Shown: positions 1 to 7,815 of the stretch, piece by piece
Position numbering within the stretch: position 1 is the first letter of the stretch
Layout of the letters: each line of letters opens with the position of its first letter
From: Mesorhizobium sp.
GTDB taxonomy: Bacteria; Pseudomonadota; Alphaproteobacteria; Rhizobiales; Rhizobiaceae
Direction: 5' to 3'
NCBI GenBank assembly: GCA_004017535.1
Contig: SAJS01000028.1
Location: 1 to 43,441, forward strand
DNA: 43,441 nucleotides
Program-made: the position numbers and the translations under genes
The notes under the pieces: model-generated
The model's input: the letters and a program-made list of their open reading frames with translations, nothing else
What the model was told of the DNA's origin: nothing
Databases searched by the model: none

Positions 1-25
1 TCAAAACGCTCAACCACATAAAACA

Positions 26-52
26 AAACCCCGCCGAAATTCGACGGGGTTT
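26..52 (-). terminator. terminator behind the flavin reductase gene
   Basis: The stem CCCCG/CGGGG is flanked by AAA/TTT, with an inner CGAA/TTCG pairing. Read on the minus strand the hairpin is followed by TTTTGTTTTATG, the form expected of a Rho-independent terminator about 70 bases after the stop of the gene ending at 120. It could also stop a plus-strand transcript entering from outside the window. Confidence 0.7.
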
Positions 53-119
53 GTCAGCAGTCTGACGCGGCGGCCGGCGCCGCCCCTTTCTTACTGGGAG
101 GACAAACTCAATTGATCGC

Positions 120-725
120 TCAAGCGGCCTGGGCTTCGCCGGCGATCGCGTCTGCGGCGCGCGCCGCCTTCAGCACCTTCGCCCACCAGGCGACGTCATT
201 GACCAGCGCCGCGGCCGACTGGTTCAGATGCTCGAGGTCCTCGAGCTTCTTCTCGCCCTGGCGGACCGCAAGGAAATCGCCCCAGGCGATGTGGACGGCC
301 GACTTGACCGGAGCCATCTGCAACTCGACGGCGATCAGGCGGAGCTGTTCGACCGCGCGCGCGCCGCCGACCGAGCCATAGCCGACAAAGCCGGCCGGCT
401 TCTTGTTCCATTCATTGGCGGCGTAATCGATGGCGTTCTTCAGGACACCGGTCGGAGCGTGATTGTATTCGGCGGCGGTGAAGATGAAGCCGTCGAACTC
501 GGCGATCTTCTTCTGCCAGCGCTGCGCCACTTCGTTCTGCGACGGCGCCCAGGCGGAGGATGCGACCTCGTCGAAGAAAGGCAGCGGCCAGTCCCGCAGA
601 TCGACAATCTCGACGTCGATATCGGCATGGGTCTTGGCGATCTTGGCGATCCACTGCGCCGGCACGTCGGCGAAGCGGGCGGCGCGCGTCGAACCGACGA
701 CGATGGCGATTTTGGGCTTGGACAT
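120..725 (-). CDS. NADPH-dependent FMN reductase family protein
   Basis: A 201-residue flavodoxin-fold protein of the NADPH-dependent FMN reductase family (azoreductase, chromate or quinone reductase relatives). It should move electrons from NAD(P)H through FMN to quinones or other small acceptors in the cytoplasm. Visible are the N-terminal phosphate-binding GSTR loop (residues 12-15), the AEYN motif near residue 88 and the YGSVGGARA flavin-contacting loop. The frame is open further upstream, but the ATG at 725 follows an AAGGAG ribosome site at good spacing and gives the family's usual length. It diverges from an HxlR regulator, and this pairing commonly reflects control by that regulator in response to electrophiles or quinones. 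The true substrate cannot be read from sequence. Confidence 0.9.
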   Translation of the reverse strand: MSKPKIAIVVGSTRAARFADVPAQWIAKIAKTHADIDVEIVDLRDWPLPFFDEVASSAWAPSQNEVAQRWQKKIAEFDGFIFTAAEYNHAPTGVLKNAIDYAANEWNKKPAGFVGYGSVGGARAVEQLRLIAVELQMAPVKSAVHIAWGDFLAVRQGEKKLEDLEHLNQSAAALVNDVAWWAKVLKAARAADAIAGEAQAA

Positions 726-751
726 AAGGGGCTCTCCTTGCGGGAATTTCT

Positions 752-768
752 GGTATCGTTTGGATACC
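752..768. promoter_or_regulatory. perfect palindrome GGTATC-N5-GATACC, likely HxlR operator
   Basis: A 6-base perfect inverted repeat with a 5-base spacer lies in the 90-base gap between the divergent flavin reductase and HxlR genes. HxlR regulators bind such dyads and often control the divergent reductase as well as themselves. Assignment as operator is inferred from position and symmetry. Confidence 0.6.
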
Positions 769-815
769 GGCGCTATATGTGATACTGACAAATCAGCGCG
801 CAAGGGGGCACGTTT

Positions 816-1184
816 ATGTTACTGAGGCACCCGCATATCACCGAGGACTGCCGTGCCGTGTCGGAAATCCTGCAGCGGGTCGGCGACAAATGGACCGTGC
901 TCGTGGTCGGCAAGCTGGGCGACGGGCCGTTGCGCTTCAACGAATTGCGCGCCGCCGTCGGCGGCATTTCGCAAAAGATGCTGACCACCACCTTGCGTGG
1001 TCTGGAACGCGATGGGTTCGTGACCCGCAAGGTGTTTCCGACCATTCCGCCGCGTGTCGATTACGAGCTGACCGAGCTCGGTCATGAGTTGCTCGTGCCT
1101 GTCGGCGCGCTTGGCGAATGGGCCCGAAAGAACACAAATCGGGTTCGCGAGGCGCGGGCGAGATTCGACAGCCAGCAGGCTTGA
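816..1184 (+). CDS. HxlR-family winged-helix transcription regulator
   Basis: A 122-residue single-domain HxlR-type regulator. The family hallmarks are present: a Cys near residue 12, the GDKWTVLVVGKL helix, the RFNELR recognition region, GISQKMLTTTLRGLERDGFV (helix-turn-helix), and a wing with Y-E-L-T. Relatives such as QorR, YodB and HypR sense quinones or disulfide stress through the N-terminal Cys. It is transcribed away from a flavin reductase with a palindrome between them, so autoregulation and control of the reductase are likely. The effector is unknown. Confidence 0.92.
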   Translation: MLLRHPHITEDCRAVSEILQRVGDKWTVLVVGKLGDGPLRFNELRAAVGGISQKMLTTTLRGLERDGFVTRKVFPTIPPRVDYELTELGHELLVPVGALGEWARKNTNRVREARARFDSQQA

Positions 1185-1199
1185 AAACCATTGTAATTT

Positions 1200-1217
1200 A
1201 AAGGTTTCTGAACCTTT
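1200..1217. terminator. short hairpin after the HxlR gene
   Basis: AAAGGTT-TCTG-AACCTTT is a perfect 7-base stem with a 4-base loop, 15 bases after the hxlR-type gene. It has no run of T, so termination is only a guess from position. Confidence 0.35.
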
Positions 1218-1349
1218 GGATGAGCCGTGCGGCTCGGCGCCAGGCCTGTCGTATCTGGCTTTGATAGGATTTGCTGCGGCTCTCCAGCCAGCGCAGGTGT
1301 GTCCGCGCAACCGCCTCGACAAGGGTGACTGTCTTTAGCCGGCCACCGA

Positions 1350-1553
1350 TCAGGCGCTTGCAGCGGTAATGTTGCAGCACGTCGTCGAGCAGTTCTCCTG
1401 CTGCGCGAATTTCTTGTCGATCGTTTTCGGGCTCTTCAGGCAGGCGACGCGTGGAAGGTCTTTCCTGACCTCCATATAGGCCGTAATGCCAAGCAGGCAG
1501 ACCAGAGCAATAAGGGCCGCCACGAGCCAGCCGTTCAGCATGTGTTGACGCAT
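1350..1553 (-). CDS. small single-span membrane protein, unknown
   Basis: A 67-residue product with one strong hydrophobic segment near the N terminus (about residues 5-25, rich in A, L, V, I and C) and a polar tail with Cys residues in a CSTTCC cluster. I do not recognise the family. The frame stays open 14 codons further, but the ATG at 1553 directly precedes the membrane segment and has a G-rich stretch upstream. The small size and lack of a known domain leave doubt that it is expressed; the membrane segment and basic flanks argue for it. Confidence 0.45.
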   Translation of the reverse strand: MRQHMLNGWLVAALIALVCLLGITAYMEVRKDLPRVACLKSPKTIDKKFAQQENCSTTCCNITAASA

Positions 1554-1670
1554 TGTTTTCCCCCTCGCGACCTCCAAACTGGGGCGCGAAGGCAACCATT
1601 GGATGTCGCGAAGCGCATCTGCCGCGCGAGCATTGTTACAAAGCGCAGGCTTGGGAGAATCGGAGACCCG

Positions 1671-2066
1671 TCAGCTTTCGGCCGGAACCGGCTTCGGCTT
1701 GCCTTCGCCGTCGAGCGCCACCATGACGAAATCGGCATGGGTGACCTTTTCCATCAGGTCGGAAAGGTAGCGCTGCGCCCAGGCCTCAACCTTGAGCACC
1801 ATCGAGGTGCGGCCGACGCGCTCGACATGGGTGTAGATGCAGAGCGTGTCGCCGATCTTCATCGGCTTGGCGAAGGACATCTCCTTGACCGCGGCGGTGA
1901 CCACGCGCCCCTTGGCACGCTCGGCGGCGCGGATGCCGCAGGCAAGGTCCATCTGCGCCATAACCCAGCCGCCGAAGATGTCGCCGGCGGCGTTGGCGTC
2001 GGACGGCATGGCGAGCGTGCGCAGCGTGAGATCGCCAAGAGGTTTTCCGTCCGCGTAATGCACCAT
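1671..2066 (-). CDS. acyl-CoA thioesterase, YciA type (hotdog fold)
   Basis: A 131-residue hotdog-fold thioesterase of the YciA/BACH group, which hydrolyses medium- to long-chain acyl-CoA to free acid and CoA. The opening LTLRTLAMPSDANAAGDIFG carries the family motif with the catalytic Asp and the GDIFGGW turn. A later segment, TAAVKEMSFAKPMKIGD, matches the second conserved strand. The ATG at 2066 was chosen because AAGGA lies about 8 bases upstream and the protein then starts as its relatives do; 20 further codons are open but unlike the family. It stands alone, with no operon partner. Confidence 0.92.
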   Translation of the reverse strand: MVHYADGKPLGDLTLRTLAMPSDANAAGDIFGGWVMAQMDLACGIRAAERAKGRVVTAAVKEMSFAKPMKIGDTLCIYTHVERVGRTSMVLKVEAWAQRYLSDLMEKVTHADFVMVALDGEGKPKPVPAES

Positions 2067-2257
2067 AGGAAAGTCCTTCAGCCGCTGCTTTCCTGAACCC
2101 GTACCAATGCGATTGCGATGTCGCAAGCTCTGCTGAAAGCGAAAACTGCGCTGCCGGAGCAGTCGCTTTTTTCACAAGCCATGCCGGAAGGTCCGGCGAC
2201 GACGTGAACCGGCAATGTCTAGGCTAGGCCGCGAATTTCGGAGCGCGCCCGCCTATC

Positions 2258-3874
2258 ATGCAGACTTATGATTTCATCGTCGTCGGCTCCGGCTCGGCCG
2301 GTTCGGTCGTGGCCGACAAATTGTCGGCTTCCGGCCGCTTCTCGGTGCTGGTGCTGGAGGCCGGCGGGACCGACCGGCGCTTCTACGTCCAGATGCCGCT
2401 CGGCTACGGCAAGACCTACTTCGACCCGGCCGTCAACTGGAACTACAAGGCCGAGCCAGATCCCGGTCTCGCCGGCAATGCCGACCACTGGCCGCGCGGC
2501 AAGCTGCTCGGCGGCTCGAGCTCGATCAACGCCATGGTCTTCATCCGCGGCGCGCGCGAGGATTTCGACGCCTGGGCGACCGCCGGCAATCCGGGCTGGG
2601 GCTATGACGACCTCCTGCCCTCCTTCAAGGCAATGGAGGACAATGCCGCCGGCGCCGACCAGTGGCGCGGCACCGGCGGTCCGCTGCACGTCACCGATTG
2701 TTCGCGCGCGGTGCACCCGCTGACCAAGCGCTATCTCGCCGCCGCCGAACAGGCCGGCCTGCCCTTCAACCCGGACTTCAACGGCGCCTCCCAGGAAGGC
2801 GTCGGCGTCTACCAGATCACGACCAGGAACGGCCGCCGCATGTCGGCCGCCCGCGCCTTCCTGCGCCCGGCGATGAAACGCCCCAACGTTCGCGTCGAGA
2901 CAAACGCGTTGGCGACGAGAATCCTGTTCGAGGGCAAGCGCGCCATCGGCATCGAATATGAGCAGGACGGCGAGACGAAAACCGCGCGGGCCGGCCGCGA
3001 GGTGGTCCTCTCGGGCGGCTCGATCAACTCGCCGCAGTTGCTGCAGCTCTCCGGCGTCGGCCCCTCGGCGTTGCTTGGCAGTCTGGGCATCCCGGTTGTC
3101 CAGGCCAACGACAATGTCGGCGCCAATCTGCAGGACCATGTCGGCATCAACTACACGTTCAAAGGCAAGCTGCCGACGCTGAACCAGATCCTGCGGCCCT
3201 GGTGGGGCAAGCTGCTCGTCGGCATGCAATATATCCTCTTGCGCTCCGGTCCGCTGTCGCTGTCGATGAACAATGCAGGCGGCTTCTTCCGCACCGACGC
3301 CTCAATGACGCGGCCGAACATGCAGCTTTATTTCCAGGCCTTCTCGACCGTCATCCCGAAGAGCGGCGAACGTCCGATCCTGACGCCCGACCCTTGGCCG
3401 GGCTTCTCGATCGGTCTGTCCAACTGCCGCCCGTCGAGCCGCGGCGAGATCATGATCCGCTCGAGCAATCCGCGCGACTATCCGAGGATCACGGCCAACG
3501 CCTATTCGACCAATGCCGATGTCGACGAGATGCTGGCGGCGGTGAAGTTCGTGCGCAGGATCGCCGCGATGCCGGCCATGGCCGAGATCATCGAGGAAGA
3601 GGTGCTGCCAGGACCGTCGATCCAGTCCGACGCCGACCTGATCCAGGATTTCAGGAAACGCTCGGGCACGGTCTATCACCCGGTCTCAACCTGCCGCATG
3701 GGGCCGGATGCATCACGCGCCGTCGTCGATCCGCGACTCAAGGTGCATGGGCTCGAGGGCTTGCGCGTCATCGACGCTTCGATTTTCCCCGACAACATCA
3801 CGGGCAATACCAACGCCGCCTCGATCCTGACGGGATGGAAAGGCGCCGACCTGGTTCTGGAGGATCACAAATGA
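2258..3874 (+). CDS. GMC-family FAD oxidoreductase (choline dehydrogenase-like)
   Basis: A 538-residue glucose-methanol-choline oxidoreductase that should oxidise an alcohol to an aldehyde or ketone using FAD. Visible are the N-terminal dinucleotide motif GSGSAGS, the GMC signature GGSSSINAMVFIRG with the DFDAW segment after it, the second signature GGSINSPQLL, and the C-terminal active-site block YHPVSTCRMG plus GNTNAAS, which carry the catalytic His and its Asn partner. Length is normal. It resembles BetA, but there is no betaine gene nearby. Its stop overlaps the start of a dehydratase (ATGA) and a reductase follows, so it probably oxidises a polyol or sugar derivative at the head of a catabolic operon. 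Confidence 0.92.
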   Translation: MQTYDFIVVGSGSAGSVVADKLSASGRFSVLVLEAGGTDRRFYVQMPLGYGKTYFDPAVNWNYKAEPDPGLAGNADHWPRGKLLGGSSSINAMVFIRGAREDFDAWATAGNPGWGYDDLLPSFKAMEDNAAGADQWRGTGGPLHVTDCSRAVHPLTKRYLAAAEQAGLPFNPDFNGASQEGVGVYQITTRNGRRMSAARAFLRPAMKRPNVRVETNALATRILFEGKRAIGIEYEQDGETKTARAGREVVLSGGSINSPQLLQLSGVGPSALLGSLGIPVVQANDNVGANLQDHVGINYTFKGKLPTLNQILRPWWGKLLVGMQYILLRSGPLSLSMNNAGGFFRTDASMTRPNMQLYFQAFSTVIPKSGERPILTPDPWPGFSIGLSNCRPSSRGEIMIRSSNPRDYPRITANAYSTNADVDEMLAAVKFVRRIAAMPAMAEIIEEEVLPGPSIQSDADLIQDFRKRSGTVYHPVSTCRMGPDASRAVVDPRLKVHGLEGLRVIDASIFPDNITGNTNAASILTGWKGADLVLEDHK

Positions 3875-5082
3875 AAATCACCGACGTGAGGACCTGGGTT
3901 GTCGGCAACCCGCCACCCGGCATCGGCGGCAAATATTTCATCTTCGTCAAGCTCACCACCGATGGCGGCGTCGTCGGCTATGGCGAGGCCTATAACGCCA
4001 CCTTCTCGGCGCATGTCACCGCCAGGATGATCGAGGACATGGCCGAACGCTACCTCGTCGGCCGCGACCCGCACGATCTCGAAAACCTGTTCCGCCGCGT
4101 CTATTCCTCCGGCTTCACCCAGCGCCCGGACGTCTCCGGCATGGGCTGCTTCTCGGCGCTCGAGATGGCCTGCTGGGACATCATCGGCAAGGAGGCGGAC
4201 GAGCCGGTCTACAAGCTGCTTGGCGGCCAGGTGCACGAGACGCTGCGCTCCTATACATATCTCTATCCGCACAGCGGCAGCGTCCATTCGGAAGATGCGC
4301 GCGACCAGAACGTCTACAACGACCCTGACATGGCCGCCGCCTGCGCGCTCGAATATGTCGAGCAGGGCTTCAACGCCGTGAAGCTCGACCCAGCTGGTCC
4401 CTATACCGCCTATGACGGCCACCAGCCGCGCCTGATCGACATCGACCTGTCGGCGCGCATGATCAAGGCGATCCGTGAGGCCGTCGGCACCAGGGCCGAC
4501 ATCCTGTTCGGCACGCACGGTCAGTTCACTGCTTCGGGCGCGCTGCGTCTGGCGCGCGCCATCGAGCCTTACGATCCGCTGTGGTTCGAGGAGCCGGTCC
4601 CGCCGGATATGCCCGAGGTGATGGCGCAGGTCGCCCGCGGCACCTCGATCCCGATCGCCACCGGCGAGCGGCTGACCACGAAATTCGAGTTCGCCCGCGT
4701 CATCGAAAACCGCGCCGCCACCATCCTGCAGCCCGACCTCGGCCGCTCCGGCGGCATCCTCGAAACCAAGAAGATCGCCGCCATGGCCGAGGCCTATCAC
4801 ATCCAGGTGGCGCCGCACTGCTATTGCGGCCCGATCGTCGGCGCCGCCAACATCCAGCTCGCGGTGACGCTGCCCAATTTCCTGATCCTGGAATCGCTCA
4901 AGCAATGGGATGGTTTTCACGAAAAACTGCTCAATAAGAAGATCGAATGGCAGGACGGCAATGTCATCCCGTCGAAGGAGCCGGGCCTCGGCGTCGAGCT
5001 CAACGAGGCGGTCTGCGACGCGCATCCCTATAGCGGCAAGGACCTGCACCTGCAGATGATGCAGACGCCGTTGATGCCATGA
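3871..5082 (+). CDS. enolase-superfamily (mandelate racemase/muconate lactonizing) dehydratase-like protein
   Basis: A 403-residue member of the mandelate racemase group, whose members usually dehydrate or isomerise sugar acids through an enolate held by Mg2+. The start at 3871 overlaps the GMC stop (ATGA); a longer open frame upstream lies inside the GMC gene. By residue spacing against E. coli DgoD, E240 (in WFEEP) and E266 (in TGER) match two metal ligands, and H216 and H316 (APHCYCGP) match the catalytic histidines. The first ligand, Asp in DgoD, is Gly214 here. The substrate is unknown; a hexonate or related acid fits the neighbours. Confidence 0.85.
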   Translation: MKITDVRTWVVGNPPPGIGGKYFIFVKLTTDGGVVGYGEAYNATFSAHVTARMIEDMAERYLVGRDPHDLENLFRRVYSSGFTQRPDVSGMGCFSALEMACWDIIGKEADEPVYKLLGGQVHETLRSYTYLYPHSGSVHSEDARDQNVYNDPDMAAACALEYVEQGFNAVKLDPAGPYTAYDGHQPRLIDIDLSARMIKAIREAVGTRADILFGTHGQFTASGALRLARAIEPYDPLWFEEPVPPDMPEVMAQVARGTSIPIATGERLTTKFEFARVIENRAATILQPDLGRSGGILETKKIAAMAEAYHIQVAPHCYCGPIVGAANIQLAVTLPNFLILESLKQWDGFHEKLLNKKIEWQDGNVIPSKEPGLGVELNEAVCDAHPYSGKDLHLQMMQTPLMP

Positions 5083-5996
5083 CCCTCGCTTACGCCTTCA
5101 TCGGACTCGGCCATCTCGGCGGCAACCTTGCCGCCAGCCTGCTGCGCAATGGCTTTGCCGTCACCGTGGTCGATCGCGACCCGGCGGCGGTCGAGCGCCT
5201 TGTCGCGCTCGGCGCCATTGCGGCGGCGAGCCCGGCCGAGGCCGCGGCCCGCGCCGGCAATGCGATCACCTGCCTGCCCTCGCCCAAGGTCAGTGAAGCG
5301 GTGCTCGCCGGCCCGGACGGATTGCTCGAGGGGCTGCCCGCGGGCGGCGCCTGGATCGAGATGTCGACTAACGGCCGCGACGAGATTTTGCGGCTCGCCG
5401 CGCTGGCTTCGGCAAACGGCATCGAGACGCTGGAATGTCCGGTGACCGGCGGCGTGCATCTCGCGGCTGCGGGCAGGATCACCGCGCTTGTCGGTGGCGA
5501 CGCCGCGCTCTACGAACGCCACCGGCCGGCCATCGAAGCGATGTGCGCAAGATCCTTCCTGATGGGACCGGTCGGCTCGGCGGCGGTGATCAAGGTGATC
5601 ACAAACATGCTGGCCTTCATCCATCTGGTCGCCGCCGGCGAGGCGCTGATGCTGGCCAAGCAAGGCGGTCTCGACCTCGCCCAAGCCTATCACGCGATCG
5701 TGGCCTCTTCCGGCAACAGCTTCGTCCACGAGACCGAAAGCCAGCTCGTGCTCAACGGCTCCTACGATATCGGTTTCACCATGGACCTGGCGCTGAAGGA
5801 CCTCGGCTTCGCGCTCGCCATGGGCCGGGATTTCGGCGCGCCGCTCGATCTGGCTTCGCGCGTCAAAGCGATTTTCGAAGAAGGCAAGCGCGCCTATGGC
5901 GGCGACGCGTGGTCGACGCAGATCGTCAAGCTGCTCGAGGATGCGGTCGGCACCGAGCTTCGCGCGCCGGGCTTCCCGGCCAAGCTTGAATTGTAG
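5079..5996 (+). CDS. NAD(P)-dependent 3-hydroxyisobutyrate/tartronate-semialdehyde reductase family protein
   Basis: A 305-residue beta-hydroxyacid dehydrogenase. It shows the Rossmann motif GLGHLG (9-14), the substrate loop CPVTGG (120-125) in the place of the family's D-x-P-V-S-G-G, and the catalytic Lys172 with Asn176 in KVITN. Such enzymes interconvert a beta-hydroxyacid and its semialdehyde. It is the third gene of a tight operon, with ATGA overlap to the dehydratase, which suggests it handles a semialdehyde made late in the same pathway. Asp31-Arg33 after the second strand is compatible with NAD preference, though cofactor choice is uncertain. Confidence 0.9.
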   Translation: MTLAYAFIGLGHLGGNLAASLLRNGFAVTVVDRDPAAVERLVALGAIAAASPAEAAARAGNAITCLPSPKVSEAVLAGPDGLLEGLPAGGAWIEMSTNGRDEILRLAALASANGIETLECPVTGGVHLAAAGRITALVGGDAALYERHRPAIEAMCARSFLMGPVGSAAVIKVITNMLAFIHLVAAGEALMLAKQGGLDLAQAYHAIVASSGNSFVHETESQLVLNGSYDIGFTMDLALKDLGFALAMGRDFGAPLDLASRVKAIFEEGKRAYGGDAWSTQIVKLLEDAVGTELRAPGFPAKLEL

Positions 5997-6068
5997 TCCG
6001 GGAAACATTTAGGCAGTCATCTCAATCGGCTGGCCTTACCGGCTGTATCAAGCCCTCAGCCAATTGAT

Positions 6069-7007
6069 TCAACCCCTCAAGGTGAGGGCGCCGGGAAGGA
6101 GCTCGAAGGTCGCCGGAATACGGCCCGGCGACTCGCCGTCTATGTCGACCAGCGCGCCGTTCTTCTCGACATCGCCCAACGGCTCGACCAGCACCTTACG
6201 GCCGCGCAGGATGGTGATCGCCGGATGGTTGCGGTGGCGGCCGCCATAGAGCAGGCGGATGTCCCTTATCAGCCCGAGCTTGCCGGCGGCGCGCAGGATG
6301 ACGATGTCGAACTGGCCGTCGGCGAGCTCGGCGTCCGGGGCGATCATCATGCCGCCGCCGAAGAATTTGCCGTTGGCCACCGCCACCAGCGCCATGCGTG
6401 CCTCGACCGGCTCACCGTCGTCGATGGTGATCCGGACATCCTGGAAGCGATAACGGACGAACTCCAGCACCGTGCGCCAGAAGAACAGCGCCTTGGCCGA
6501 CACCCTGCCCTTGCGCTTGTCGGCATTGACGGCGCGATCGGTGGCGCCGGACAGGCCGAGGCTGGCGATGTTGATGAAATGGCGGCTGGCCAGCGCGCCA
6601 TGATCGTCGATATAGCAGACGCGGCCGGCGTCGATTTTCCGGCCCTTGGCATCCGCGATTTGCTTGACCGAGGCGCCTATGCCGCGCGGCAGGCCAAGCC
6701 CGCGCGCGAAGTCTATGCCGGTGCCGCAGGGCAAAAGTCCAAGCGCGCTTTCATGACCGATCTCGTCCTGCGCCTGCAGCAGCCCGTCGGCAACCTCGCT
6801 GGCGGTGCCGTCGCCGCCGGCCGCGATCACCAGCTCGCATCCGCCGGCGGCGAGGTCGATCGCCAGCCGCTCGGCGTCGCCGCTGGCTTGCGTCTCGCGC
6901 AGGTCGAAATCGCCGAAACTCGCCTTGAGCGATGCCGCCGCCTCCGCCCAGTGCCGCTTGAGCCTGCCGCCTCCGGCAATCGGATTGAGAACCACCCCGA
7001 CCTTCAA
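6069..7007 (-). CDS. diacylglycerol kinase family lipid kinase (YegS/LCB5-like)
   Basis: A 312-residue lipid kinase with a DAGK catalytic domain. It has VVLNPIAGGGR near the N terminus, the nucleotide-binding AAGGDGTASEV loop, LGLLPCGTGIDFARGLGLP, and a C-terminal part with GGGMMIAPDAELADGQFD and LVDIDGE. It should phosphorylate diacylglycerol, a sphingoid base or a related lipid at the membrane. The ATG-initiated frame reaches 7121, but a TTG at 7007 sits 5 bases after GGGGGAGG and opens the protein at the family's normal start (LKVGVVLNP), so I chose TTG. It converges with the preceding operon. The lipid substrate is unknown. Confidence 0.88.
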   Translation of the reverse strand: MKVGVVLNPIAGGGRLKRHWAEAAASLKASFGDFDLRETQASGDAERLAIDLAAGGCELVIAAGGDGTASEVADGLLQAQDEIGHESALGLLPCGTGIDFARGLGLPRGIGASVKQIADAKGRKIDAGRVCYIDDHGALASRHFINIASLGLSGATDRAVNADKRKGRVSAKALFFWRTVLEFVRYRFQDVRITIDDGEPVEARMALVAVANGKFFGGGMMIAPDAELADGQFDIVILRAAGKLGLIRDIRLLYGGRHRNHPAITILRGRKVLVEPLGDVEKNGALVDIDGESPGRIPATFELLPGALTLRG

Positions 7008-7144
7008 TCCGACCTCCCCCGAGGCACATCGCGCGAAATGCGCGGCAGAGTCCACGCCGGCGCCCAAAGTCTTTTGCCGACATTCAAACGCGGACCGGTC
7101 GGCGGAGCAAGGCTCCAACATCGAAGGTCGCTAAAAAAGCAAGG

Positions 7145-7655
7145 CAGGCTGTCTAAGGGGTTCGGCCGCCGAATTCCGAGGCTTTTGCCGTTGGTCCCCG
7201 ATAATCCCGCTATCCACAGGCGTGCCGGCATTCCCCAAACCGCTTACCCGGCGTAGATTCAACCCATCTCAGGCGGCCACTGAACGCCCAGCCGAAAGGC
7301 AAAAGCGCAAGGCGGATTTCCTGAGGCCCGTACGGCCCAGAACGAGAGCAGGTTCGCCTGCTGGAGGGACGGATGCCGAGACCTACGGGTGCCGCGGAAA
7401 GCGTGCCAACGCCGACGGCGGACCGATGCTGCCATGAAGGCCGGGAAAAACCTTCGATGGCACGCTGGGCGAAGCCCGCAAGGGTGGAGATCGGCGTGGT
7501 CTGGAACGGGCGCTGCCCTCGGGCGGCGACTGGCAGGACCGTCAAAATCAAGGCTGGCCTGGCGCGACGACCTTGCGGAAGTTGCTGCCTCGACCGGTTC
7601 CTGATCTGACAGGGAGGCGCTGGGAGAAATCCCAGCGCCGACTGTCTTTTTGGGG
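7145..7655 (+). ncRNA. gene-free stretch with RNA-like hairpins; candidate structured RNA ending at a terminator
   Basis: No convincing protein is encoded between 7008 and 7815. The stretch holds many short hairpins: GCC-GAAA-GGC (7291-7300), AGCAGG-TTCG-CCTGCT (7347-7362), GGGC-GAA-GCCC (7467-7477) and GCTGCC-CTCG-GGCGGC (7512-7527). Two mutually exclusive long pairings are also possible, 7401-7408 with 7458-7465, or 7430-7440 with 7451-7462. It ends at a very strong terminator (7608-7651). I could not match it to tmRNA, RNase P RNA, SRP RNA, 6S RNA or a riboswitch I know. The 5' end is a guess; no clear promoter is seen. Confidence 0.4.
7608..7651 (+). terminator. strong Rho-independent terminator with GAAA tetraloop
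   Basis: GGCGCTGGGA-GAAA-TCCCAGCGCC is a perfect 10-base stem with a GNRA loop. It is extended by GACAG/CTGTC across a small purine-rich internal loop and followed by TTTTT. No protein gene on the plus strand ends just upstream, so it implies a plus-strand transcript across 7.1-7.6 kb. Confidence 0.8.
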
Positions 7656-7815
7656 GCAGGCAGGCCTGCCTGAGGCATTTCGGTCACAGTCGCCGCCTGA
7701 GCAATCTTCGGAAACCTCCCGTCATCCACATTTTCACAATCGCGGCCAAATCCCGCCTTGTTCGGCATGGATTGATGCAAGTGGGGAATGGGAGCGATTT
7801 CGAAGGGACAAGACC

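Noticed and set aside
3865-5049. 394-codon frame antisense to the dehydratase gene
   Set aside because: Shadow frame with repetitive acidic/Arg/Gly composition and no motif.
7145-7655. Identification of the hairpin-rich stretch as tmRNA or RNase P RNA
   Set aside because: No tag-peptide frame ending in Ala-Ala, no GGTTCGA-type T-arm, and no GAGGAAAGTCC-type RNase P core could be found.
7664-7678. Exact 15-base match GCCTGCCTGAGGCAT with 19072-19086
   Set aside because: In 43 kb of GC-rich DNA one or two 15-base matches are expected by chance, and the flanks do not match.
7259-7780. 173-codon minus-strand frame in the gene-free stretch
   Set aside because: Composition is frame-shadow like, no ribosome site, and it runs through a strong plus-strand terminator hairpin.
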